This document shows, in pieces, positions 49,870 to 60,805 of a stretch of 64,000 nt of DNA. Origin of the DNA: Pterobdella sp. o SKG-2022 (lineage: Eukaryota > Annelida > Clitellata > Hirudinida > Piscicolidae); the NCBI GenBank assembly GCA_964035795.1, contig OZ038320.1:27535705-27599704 (forward strand), given 5' to 3'. The position numbers were made by a program, and so were the translations under genes. The notes under the pieces are model-generated. The model ran no database searches. It was given only the letters and a program-made list of their open reading frames with translations, and was not told where the DNA came from. Every line of letters begins with the position of its first letter. Within the stretch, counting starts at the first letter, position 1.

Positions 49870-51350
49870 CCCTCTTTCGATTAAAGTTCATGTGAAACTG
49901 TGTCCGGGGTTAAGGGCAATATTTTTTGCTGGTTTTGAATTGCCTTTCAACCTATCATGCTCTTTCCACCTGGTTGTGTCGAGAAATTTTTTCGCGTTTA
50001 GCTCTGTGGTGAATTTGAGGTTTTGGTGGAAATTAGCTAGAGAATGAGTGTTGTCTAATTTCTTTTTTGTGTCATCTACAATAAAATATTGGTTTAACTG
50101 AGTTTACTACTTCATGTTCCATTTTATTGAGGAAGCAGTTGGCGAACGTCACAGAAAGTGGACCTCCCATCGTCACCCCATCAACTTGCTTATATAACTT
50201 TCCATTTACTGAGAAGATGTTTTCTCTAGTAACCTTGTTCAAGAGTTTTTCAAAAACTTTTCGTTCACATATTGGAAGAAGCTTATTCTTGATGTATATT
50301 TGTTTGCTAATGTATTTAATGGTTTCTTCTATTGATATATTTGTAAATAAATTTTCGATATCAAACTTACATCTTCTTCAAATAGTTGAAGAGGTGGGAA
50401 TTTACTAAGCATTTTTGGAAAAACTTGAGCGTTATTAATGGTATATTTATTATAAGAAATAGGTTTGAGATAATTAGATAACATTTTAGCTGATTTATAA
50501 TATGCTGTGCCTATTTGGTTCATAATTGGCCTAAGCGGTAGGTTTTGTATGTCTGACAAGTTGTTAAATTTATGTGTTTTCGCTGTAGCGAAAAATCTTG
50601 CTGGTTGATTGTACGAGGTGAAAATGTTGTTATAAAATGGTGAATTTTTAAAAAATTTTCTCAAGAAATATTGGAATGAGTTCAGGTCTTTAATAATAGT
50701 GTCATTAGTCGGGGTGTACTTTCCATCTCTTATTCCTTCCTCTATCATAATCTGTATCTTGGTTTCATAATCAGTCTTCTTCAAAATTACGATACTTGAA
50801 TCTTTGTCTACTGATTAATTTTATGTTTTTATTTTCTCTAAAGCTTTTTGTTTTCTTATGTGTCATTCTTATCATGAAACACGTTGTTTGGTAGTGAGTC
50901 CGTTGTTTTTCTGAGGAGCTCATAGAAAAATTCTTTCTTTAATGTGAACTTTTTCTGCCAGATTTTCTAGTTCTAACGCTAAGTTTTTTTTTAATATGTT
51001 TGTTTTTGTTTATATAACTCTGATGAAGCCAAAACTTGAGGCAGTTGGTGTCCAGTTTTGTTTCAGACAATAAATTAATTATAGGTATATTATGAGCGTG
51101 ATTAATGTATTTAGGTTTGTGAAGCGATTTTAGTTTCGATAATTTTTTTTTTTTTGTTGTGAGTTGTTTGTGGTTAGTGAAACGGAGAGAATCAAGTTTT
51201 TTTTGTAAAGAATTTTACTGAAAATGTAACTTGAATTAAGACGAAGATAGTAGTGGAGATGGTGATGTTCATTTTGCAAATATTTCAAACTTCTTGCATG
51301 TTCACTGTGTTGCTCCTTCAATATTTTTTCTCCTTGCATTATGCCTATCT
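49870..51350 (-). mobile_element. Penelope-like element reverse transcriptase, decayed
   Basis: Minus-strand frames give, in order, NTNCLKFWLHQSYINKNK, SSIVILKKTDYETKIQIM, PARFFATAKTHKFNN, LPLRPIMNQIGTAYYKSAKM, ENLFTNISIEETI, KQVDGVTMGGPLSVTFANCF, a damaged VDDT box, and a ThrArg/Trp tail (FLDTTRWKEHDRLK). The ATAKTHK and PLRPIxxxIGT motifs are diagnostic of Penelope-like RTs. Stops and a frameshift at the VDD box disable it. No GIY-YIG nuclease domain is visible downstream before 49.5 kb. Confidence 0.85.
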
Positions 51351-51589
51351 TTTTCTTGTTTGAAATTCCCTTTCACTTTCGCGAATGTAGTCAATACTGG
51401 AAGTAGTTCGTTGCATGGAAGCCGTAACATCCTTGATTTTGTAATTAAGATAGGCTGTGCGTTTTGGTAAAAATAAAATTTTAATTCTTTGAACCAAGCC
51501 TAGAGGTTTTTGAAAGAAAATTTTTAAGAAAAATATGTCGAATATTTTACCCAAACCGCATCTAAAACGAAAGCCTAAAAAAGAAAACG

Positions 51590-51831
51590 AACGTTGAAGA
51601 CATAAGAGAATTGATAAGGAAAAGAAAATGGAGCTACCTTGGACATATTCTACGAAGGCCAAACTTACCGATGGCAATAAAACTTCAAAATGCATTCAGT
51701 GGTAAAAAACAGAGAGGGCGTCCACGCATAAATATAGCCACAGTAACAAAAAATACAATGAAGGAAATGGGTTTAATGGGCCTGGATGAAGCCAAGACAA
51801 AAGCTCAAAACAGAGAAGGATGGAAAAATTA
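51590..51831 (+). mobile_element. LINE pol C-terminal fragment
   Basis: IRKRKWSYLGHILRRPNLPM, then GKKQRGRPRINIATVTKN and MKEMGLMGLDEAKTKAQNRE, ending GWKN and a stop. This is the widespread end of RTE/L1-like pols (WxxLGHxLR ... GRPR ... AQxRxxW). Confidence 0.8.
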
Positions 51832-51887
51832 GACGTTGAAAATTAAATATTTCACTAGAAACTCTCAAATCAATACGAAATAACTGA

Positions 51888-51893
51888 TTTATT
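51888..51893 (-). terminator. Possible poly(A) signal of the orphan ORF
   Basis: AATAAA on the minus strand, 28 nt past the stop codon of the ORF at 51922-52119. Confidence 0.45.
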
Positions 51894-51921
51894 CAACTAT
51901 CGATTATGAGAATAAATATTA

Positions 51922-52119
51922 TTATGCCGAATGCTTTGCCCATCGATTTAGATTATCTTCGATGGCATCTTGCAGGCCGTAGATAAATTTTTCATGAGTC
52001 CAGTTGGTTGACTTTTCATCTAGTATGTTTATCTCTAGAAATCTCAGTTTTTTTGGAGCTCTGTAGAGTGCTTCTAATTTGGTGTCTTTTGGCGGCTGTT
52101 TCTGACTTCTATAAGACAT
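51922..52119 (-). CDS. Small orphan ORF, 65 residues, divergent from PSMG1
   Basis: An ATG-started frame of 65 residues: basic N-terminus (MSYRSQKQPPKDTKLEALYR), a middle with LRFLEINILDEKSTNWTHEK, and an end with GLQDAIEDNLNRWAKHSA. It has no signal peptide, membrane segment or motif that I recognise. In its favour are an AATAAA just downstream, a clear ATG, and a head-to-head position 442 bp from the PSMG1 start. Against it are its small size and the LINE debris next to it. It could be a real short protein, the last exon of a longer one, or chance. Confidence 0.4.
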   Translation of the reverse strand: MSYRSQKQPPKDTKLEALYRAPKKLRFLEINILDEKSTNWTHEKFIYGLQDAIEDNLNRWAKHSA

Positions 52120-52561
52120 AGTAATAATTTTCCGTGTTTCTGCTTCAACCTTTTATTTATCAGTATGTTTTTAAAAAATCCAAAAAAAGAAAAAACTTAT
52201 CTTGTGTAATTCCACTGTTTGACAGTGATCGCTTGTTATTGTTTGGTCTAAAAAAAATTTTAATTTTGATTTTCAATGTTGTTAAGTCGATCTAAATGTA
52301 AGGAGATTATTTTTTAATATACAAGGTTCTTTAAAACTAAATTGGTTTTGTTTTAAGTACTGAAAGTTGATTTTCAAAAAATTAAAATTTAATTTTTTAT
52401 TTTCAAAATTATAAAAAATAATTATTAAAAAAATTTTTTTTAGAAGCACCATGACTGGTTAAAAATGGGTTTTCCTATTGGCTATATGTTTGTAAAAGTG
52501 AACTACTCTATTAGAATTTAAATCTGCTTTTACAAAAATTTTTATATGAAAGTACCGAGTC

Positions 52562-55309
52562 ATGGCTTTCTTTTATGATAATATGGACCGTTATGAGTTC
52601 AGGTCAAGAGCTGTTGATTTAGAAGAAGAAGAGGAAGATGACAATGAACAAGAAGATGCTATGTAGGAAAGCTATTAATTTATTTTCTTTATAAAAGGTA
52701 TTATTTTATTATTTTTCAGCTAAATTACTCAATACTATCATTTTTTTTTGAGTTTGACTCACCAAAGACTTCATTACCTTTTATTAAAAAGATATAGGGT
52801 TATATTTTAAACTTATAATATGACTAAACAACACAAAGCTTTTTATGAGTTGAACTCACATTATCAAGTAAGGTACATAAACTATGATTTATAATTTGAG
52901 TTTGACTTCTCATAGATACATCTTTTTCATTTTTTATTAGCTCAGATTTCAAAGTTATCTTTGATAGTGGAAAAGAAAAAAAATGTGAAAAATTATACAT
53001 CTTGATAGGAAAAATTTTTGCAGGTTAATTTTATTTAACAAAACCATTCAATTTTAATTGCAATTTTATCATTAATCTATTTGTATAGATTTCATGAAAT
53101 GGGGAATCCTCAAAGAGTTAAACTGTCAGAGCATTGCTCATGTACAAAACACTACAAAGAACAAAAAAATCAATCACATATATCAACTTTGTGAGCCCAA
53201 TCATCAAGGAAAACTGTTTTTCACTTCAATTCATGATTTAGATTTGAAAGATCATTACAATTGGGCTGATAAGGTTAGGTTTTTTTTGTTTTAGTTGAAA
53301 AAATTTTCCAGTTTGTGTTTGTATATTATTTTTTCATTCAAAATTTCTTTTATTTATAAAGTTTTCCTTTGTAGCATTTCTAATTTTTTTATCGACATGT
53401 TTTTTAAGTAATCAATTGCTTGTGTCATTTTATAATTAGTTTTTATAAGTTCATAGCTCAATTTCAGTTTTTCTAGACAGTATTATGAGATGTTTCATTT
53501 AAATGCCACTTCATTAAGATCTTTACATGACTCATTTTTCTAAGTTACAATTTTTTTAAAAATTGTGCTGTTTAGACTATTCTAAATTACCAAGTAAGTT
53601 ACTTAACATTCCAGTTACTATCCTCAATCATTGATCGCACTTCCCAAGTAGTTGTACTTTCGAAAGAGACTTCAAGCTCTTATATTGGTCAGTTCAATAT
53701 GAAATCTATTGAATACAAACAAGATACATGAAGTTTTTCTAAAAATAAATTTGTTTTTTGTTTTACATTTTATTGCATTTTTTTCTAGTTATTAGAAAAG
53801 TTTTAAGTTAAACAATTTTTTTCAATCATTGTACTTATCTGTTTGCAAGTATGGGAAAAATTATATACCAAAAAATTTTACACCATTCACGAAAAGCCTC
53901 TTACTTCTTTAATGAAATAAAGCTTATTCAGTTTATAGTTACTTAGTAATTATAGGTGTTTTTAGTAACCTCATGATAGTATCTTGGTAATATTGTCAAG
54001 TCTTAGTACATTGAAACAAGATTTTTAATCAAAGTTTCCCTTTATTTAAGGGTGATGATAGTGGTGGGAATGAGGATTGTGATGGTGGTGGTAATGAGGG
54101 TGATGATGGTAGTAAAGGTGATTATAATGATGACGTATCACACATCCTAATATACTCCCAGGGGATGCTTCACAGACATTTTATGCTTCATGCCACCAAT
54201 CCATTGAGGATCCTCACTTTTTTGTCAGGTCTGTGTCCTAATTCTTATAATGATAAGGCCAATAATCATAAGAGAAATAATAAAAAAAAGGTTTGTATCG
54301 TAATGGTAATAATACAATAATATAATATAATATATAACGATAACAAAAACAATACTTTTAGGTTTTTGTTAATATTATCATTGATGTTGTTTTTATTTTA
54401 TTTTTTATTATGAATATTCTTCTTCTTCTTCAACAGGAGCTTGCAGACATCTCATGTGAAGGCCAGGAGCAGATATGATGAGCTCGGGTGTCCTAACATC
54501 CTGAAGGGACTCTCTGCTCAAGGTTTGTGCTTGATGTACTTTCTAATTTTTATTGCATCCACCCAATCACTGGTGATGTAGTTTTTATTTAATTTTTATA
54601 AGCTAGATGCAGCTACTTTTGAGGCAGTTTTTATTTAATCTTTTTTTGGATGGATTTTGGATATAATCTAATGTAGTTTGAAATGGGGAATAAGTTAATT
54701 CTGGGGAGATTTACTAGTGTTAAACTAAAGGTTACTTTGTTAATTTGATAAGATGGAGTTTTTCCTTTTTTAAAGTTAGTTTCAGGCCAAGATTTTGGTT
54801 AATAATTAAAGCTCTCTTTATAATCTTCATAAAAAATCTTTAAAACCCCAATCGCATTTTGGCAATCAAGTTACTCCACCCTATATAAACTAACATCACC
54901 GGCTTCCAATCCACCACCCACACCACGCCAGTGTATCTGTTATGCGAGTTTAACGGCATGAGTAGCAGTCACTACGTGGCATACACTTCTCTACACACAT
55001 CAGCTTCTCTCATCCAGAAACTGCTTGTGTCACTGGACTTTATAAATGATAAGGTCAGTGCACCATTGATTTCAGTTTTTGCAGGGTGAAAGTAGCACCT
55101 GGGGATATGTAGATGTTTTACATAATGGAAAAGTAATATCGTTTTTATGATTCTTCTTATTGGTATTATCTAGTCCAATGATGATGAGAATTGTTATTTT
55201 TATTTTTTTCATTAAGTCATTCAAACGTGCACAGCTACCTTCATCGAGTCTGGAGAAGCTGGAGAACAAGCTGATTCAGTCAAACAATGTTTCATCAATG
55301 TTCATTTAG
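52562..55309 (+). CDS. PSMG1: PSMG1 (PAC1), proteasome assembly chaperone 1
   Basis: Eight exons: 52562-52662, 52941-53023, 53089-53273, 53615-53687, 54162-54228, 54437-54522, 54932-55053 and 55217-55309. The total is 810 nt, or 269 residues (human 288). The start MAFFYDNMD leads to an acidic run (DLEEEEEDDNEQEDA), as in human PSMG1. Matches continue through FKVIFDSGKEKKCEKLYILI, GKLFFTSIHDLDLKDHYNWA, DPHFFVRSLQTSHVK, LGCPNILKGLSAQVYLLCEF, and an end with SSSLEKLENKLIQSNNVSSM. PSMG1 pairs with PSMG2 to scaffold the alpha ring of the 20S proteasome. Similarity is modest, but length, exon phases and the acidic start agree. The fourth intron has a (GATGGT)n-like run at about 54055-54110. Confidence 0.85.
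52831..52873 (-). repeat. Hammerhead-like repeat copy in PSMG1 intron 1
   Basis: The minus strand reads CTTGATAATGTGAG-loop-CTCATAAAAAGCTTTGTG. The architecture is the same, but CGAAA is decayed to TAAAA. Confidence 0.4.
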
Positions 55310-57849
55310 GAGTGCACCAATATGCAAATGAGATGAAAATATAGATATTTCAGATTAGGACTAAAGCTGGAATAGAAGCAGTTGATATAAAAATAGATTT
55401 ATAAAACAAAAATTAGGGAATACAATGTTTAAATTTGTTATAGATAATTTAGGATTTTTATTTAAAAAAATATACAAAGATATCGAATGCTCTAACATCC
55501 TTTTACAGAGTGATAAATATTTTTTTATTGTTTGTTTATCGACCAAAATATAAAATAGTTTCAACTTTCGATGCTTCAGAAATGGCTTTCATCCACACGT
55601 AAGAGATGCTGTTTTTGCACCTTTCTTAAAATAATTCAGCCAGAAAAGCCAGCGTTCACCTTAAGTCCAGATTCCACACATTGCTTGTTCTAATATGAGC
55701 ATTGCTTCAGCTGATCTAGTTGTCATAAGACATGCAAGCCACTGGACCTCAAATAGAAAAAGCTTAGTGAGAACGTTTTTAAAAAATAATTATGTATATA
55801 ATTCAATGTACTAATTTATATAAGTATAAACATGTAACGAAACTTATCGAACTATCGTTGTAGAAAACAATCAAAAACGGCCTGAAAAACATTGGAAACA
55901 AAATCATTACCAAATTAGTTTAGATCAAAGCCACAAATTAGCAACATTAAATAGTTATGAATGTGTGCAATAATTTCTGGCCCAACGCATTTTTTGCATT
56001 GAAAACTATGGCAGCTAAAATGATGTCACAAAGCACTTTATCATTAAGGCTGACACATTACGGCATAATGATTGTGCTAATAAGCGAGGGTCAAACAGAA
56101 AATATGCAAAGAATTTCAGCTATTTCAAAAGCCTAAATTAGAAAGTTTAAGCATTCTAAAAGGTGATGAAAAATCTGCCGTTTTAGTTATCGTTTTATTA
56201 TGCTAGTTTTAATAAGGCTTAAAACTTACTGTGCAAATAGTCTGAATCGGGTTAAATCAAATTAATTAAAAGATAATTATATTATATTTCTTACCCTGGG
56301 CAGTCATGAAAATCCATGATGAATTAAAAGCCATTATGAAAACCTCGTTGAAAAGAATTCGCATTTTTGTAATAGTTTGCCGAAATAAAGATCAAATTTA
56401 TGGAATCTTTTTGTTATATTAAATCTATTTAGGGGTCAGATATTCTATTCATTATACTTAAACAAATTAAAAGTTTTTTAAATGAAATCTAATTATCTAT
56501 GTTATTGTTATTAATTCTCAAGTATAAGATTATACAGTTTTATATGGGGAGCTTGTTGTATTGAAACTTTTCAATACATCCTTATATTCTTCAATGAAAA
56601 AACAGAATTTTATTTTTTAGTAATAGCAAAAAAAATTGGATTTCTCTAACTATTATTTTTAGATTATAAACCAAATAACTGTGAAATTTAACTATCACTT
56701 TCAATAATAAATCTCTAATATAAAAATTTGAGACAAAATCTGTTTTGAGTATAGCAAGGCTTAAAAGAGAAGTTTAATATTGAAACTTGATACTCAGTTT
56801 TTTCTTTAACACAAATATTATCTAAGAATTCTTTGACACATTTTTCACCATTGGTGTTTTTAAGCTTAAAGTTTTTATTATTTAATGGGAGTTTTTCAGT
56901 CTTTTTTGCAGCCATATGGGAGTATTTACCTAATATGTCATAAACCAGATTTGAATGTTATGTAATGTGAATGTAAATTCAATTTTCTGTTTTTTAGTGA
57001 TATAAAAGGAATATTTTATGATATAGACGGTTTGTTCAGTGAAATACAAGAGTTGTTTAAGATCAAAAATTTTATATAATATTTAAAAAACTTGTGTCCT
57101 TAATGAGTCATATTTATTATTATGTTACTCAGTCATTGGCTATTAAATATTCAATATTCATGAAAGATAATCATAGCAATCCACTGATAATAAGTTACGA
57201 TATATGATTTATAATTTAAAGTCAACATTATGCTCATATTCAGTTCATTTATATAAAGACGATGCGGGGTATAAATACAAGATGTCTATATGTTTAAGCT
57301 TAGCACGTTCAACTCTCAATTTAAATGGATCTTATAATAAATAATTGAATTTAGCTAATTTTTTATACTAGTTTAATTTTTTATTTTATTGATCTATTGC
57401 AGTTTTAGGCAAATTTTGATAAGAATAACTTTTAGACTGTTTTTCAATGAAGATTATTTGATAAAATTCAAAATAATTCAATAAGTGTCGTTAAACTTTG
57501 TTGCTTTGAAAAGAATATCAAAATATTAATAAAAGCCTATAATTAAAACATTCTATATTGACCAAAAATTGTGTCAAACAATCTCTAATAAATAAATTAA
57601 AGATAAAAAATGTTTACGAGAGATAAAAAATTGTCTTAGCCAAATTACAAACTTTCAATAATAACATGCATGAAATAAACAGAATAGAAATAACAATAAA
57701 TGAAATACCACTTAACGTTGATCAGCTGATTGCAAGCTTACATGGGCAGTGGCATAGAAAACAGTAGAAATAATGAAGAAACGACTGCTTTAAAACAAAG
57801 CATCATAAAAAAATCAATAAATAACTAAGTTACTTCTCCAAAAAGTGCC
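55310..57849. other. Intergenic region, no gene seen
   Basis: Uniformly AT-rich. The only longer open frame (56915-56715, minus, 66 residues, starting MAAKKTEKLPLNNKN) shows no similarity I know and no splice partners. No repeat family was recognised. Confidence 0.4.
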
Positions 57850-60709
57850 ATGAACACTATCTACCATTTTTACATGATCTTATTTGTATTCATTTGTAGC
57901 ATTCAGTGCCACTTCAACAACAGAAACCCTAGCTATTCACTCTTCAAGGCAGCTCACGCCCCAAGACAACCCAAAATACTCACAAGAATGCAAAGGTTAG
58001 TGTAACTCGTTTCGTATTGCTTTGAATTTGATGGGCTATATTGACCTGAACCTTAAATAAATTCTATCAAAAAGGTCTATAAAATTTTCAAAAGTTGGAC
58101 TATAAAAACTCAGACATGCAAAAACTCAGCAATGTTTATAGTTATTTTGAGCTAATAGACTGAGGTGTTTCTATATTGGAGTCTCAAGATTTGATCTGAT
58201 CTTGTTTTTTGCACCATATGGCCGCATATTTGTTTGGTCTTTATTCAGTCCTCCATAAAATTTCAAACTTGGAAACCTCAGCGATAAAGTTGGTTTTGAA
58301 CATTTGATAGATTAAAACTTCCACTTGGGTTTGTTTCTAACTACTTCGTTTTGCTAAAAATATTTAAACATTTTTACAAGCTTTTTGTAGTACAGCGCTT
58401 TTGAACAAGACAAAAATAAGCGTTTAAGAGTTTTTGATTAGATTATAATGAAAAAAAAAACCTAATAACCACCAGTGAGCTCAAAACCACATAAAAGAAT
58501 GATAAAAAGTAATGGTTTATGGTTAAAGATTTTTAAAAGCTAAGCTATTTAAATATGAATAAAAACCTATAGGACTTAAAAATTTTGAAAATAGATTAAG
58601 CTTGGTTTAGTTATTTAGTCAAGATAGCGGATAAAACCACCCGATAATTTGAATTAGAGAATGAATGTAGGTAAAAAAAATTATAAAGTTCTTTTTCATC
58701 GTTATAAATAGATTTGAATTTCAATGATTTTTTAGTATTTGTTTCTAATATATAAAAATTTTCTTGATCATTATCACCTTCATTATTAGCACTATCAAAT
58801 TAGAATATATATATTATCTTTTTTATTTTCACATTCAATGAAAAATAGAATTTCCTCAAGATATTAAACTGAGAAATAAGATGTTTTATGGAAGAAATAG
58901 TAATAGAATTTATTTTTATGTTTATTGTTACTGTTATGGTCATTATTCAATTGATTGCTATTACGATTATAAATGAATAGAACCTTTACTATTATAAACC
59001 GACACTGCCATTAAAGGTTGGAGCATTTCAAAAAGAATTTCTTGAAGAAGTTACAGCTGACCACTCCACCAGAAGTAACCAACCGTTTCATTCCCAACAG
59101 TCCTTCTTTGCGCTCTCAAATCAAACAGATCGAAGAGAGCTCAGTGCAACTTAATGAAACTGACGATGCCAAATCACTTCTTGTGAAGAGCCAATCAGGT
59201 AGTTTGTGGAATCTATTGTAATGAGTTGTAATGTTGTGTTTATGAAACGTTTTTCAGTGTTAGTCAAAGCGTTGATACAAATTTAATGCACTGTTGAACA
59301 GGTGCTGATGAATGAATAATTTTTACTCATTTATTTTTACTTACTGTTTTTTTTTTCATTTTTATCCATCTATTTTTAGCATAAGCCATCAACATTTACT
59401 TGCCAATTAAAAAACTTTTATTTGGTTTTCATATTCAATCTTTATTTTAAAATCCATTCTTAGGTTTTCTTATTTAATCTTTGTTTTAATTATATTTTTA
59501 GATTCTTATATTTAATCTTTATTTAAATTCATTTTAATTATTCTTTTTATTATTATCCTTTTTTTTCTCTTTTTTCTTACACATTTTTATTTACCCTTGA
59601 ATGTGTTCTTTCGGCATTTGGGATTTTTTCTAAACGGTTTTATAATGTTCAATTTATTAATAAAATATGCTTTTAATTGATTTATCTTTAACATATCTGC
59701 TTTTTATGTAACTGTTTTTTTAAAAACATTTCATGATAGAAATTATAGCTTCATTGGGGTTATATTTTTTTCAATATAAGACTTCATTTTGAAAATATGG
59801 ATCATACTCACTTTTTTTTATTTTTACTACCATCGTAATCATAGAAATTGTCATAAAGGAATTCATAACAGATAATGTTTCAATAACTATTATGCACTTC
59901 AAAAAATATCTTCTTTTATAAGGTACTTTACAACAGATTTTTGGCTAAAGAAAAAGCCAATTTAGCTGCTTTTTATAATTATATTGATGCAATTAACCTC
60001 TTCTTTCATTCGCATGGCAAATTTTCATTGATGAAACTGTTGACTCTTTCCACTTTCTCATTTTTTTTTCAGACCCTCATTTTTACAGCTTTCAATCTTT
60101 CTTTTCCGCCTTGCAGATAATCCACACACCACAATAGAGTCTTGGCAGCTTCTTCTTTGTCGTTTGTCTGAGTCCACCTGTTAGAATTGGTTTTAGATTA
60201 GTGAAATATCTTTAGCTTTTTCAGTCTGTACTCTATTTTTTTTTAGTGTGATCGTTTTCTAAAAGATATTTACCCAAGTACTTGAATTTTTTTATCTGCT
60301 CAAGTGTGGTTATGTTGAAGAATATTCCAACCTTGCCTAATTTTCCCAAAACTTCATGATAACTCTTGGCCACTTTATTCATCTAGATAGTTAAGGATTG
60401 ATTTTTAGAATATTTTTTGTGACTTAATTTCAAACTTTGAATTTTTTATTCATTTCTTTTGTTGAAGTATTATTTGTTCATTGAAAATATTTCAAAAAAT
60501 TATTATAAATATATATAAAGCTACCTTTAAATCATTCAATTATCCTACAATATAAAAATTGCACTCGAGTTTTTATTATATGAAAAACAAGCTTTTAATT
60601 ATTTAGAAAGGATCTTCATTCATTTTAACGTTTAGTAAACACGACATGAAACCTTTTGAAATACCGGGACCTTGTTAAGCTGGAGGTTAATAAAAAACCT
60701 TCAAACTAG

Positions 60710-60805
<96 letters not shown>

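Noticed and set aside
60071..60150. Alternative acceptor after the T-rich tract, giving DPHFYSFQSFFS
   Set aside because: It runs to a TAG with no donor. The second acceptor at 60116 gives a phase-matched exon with a donor.
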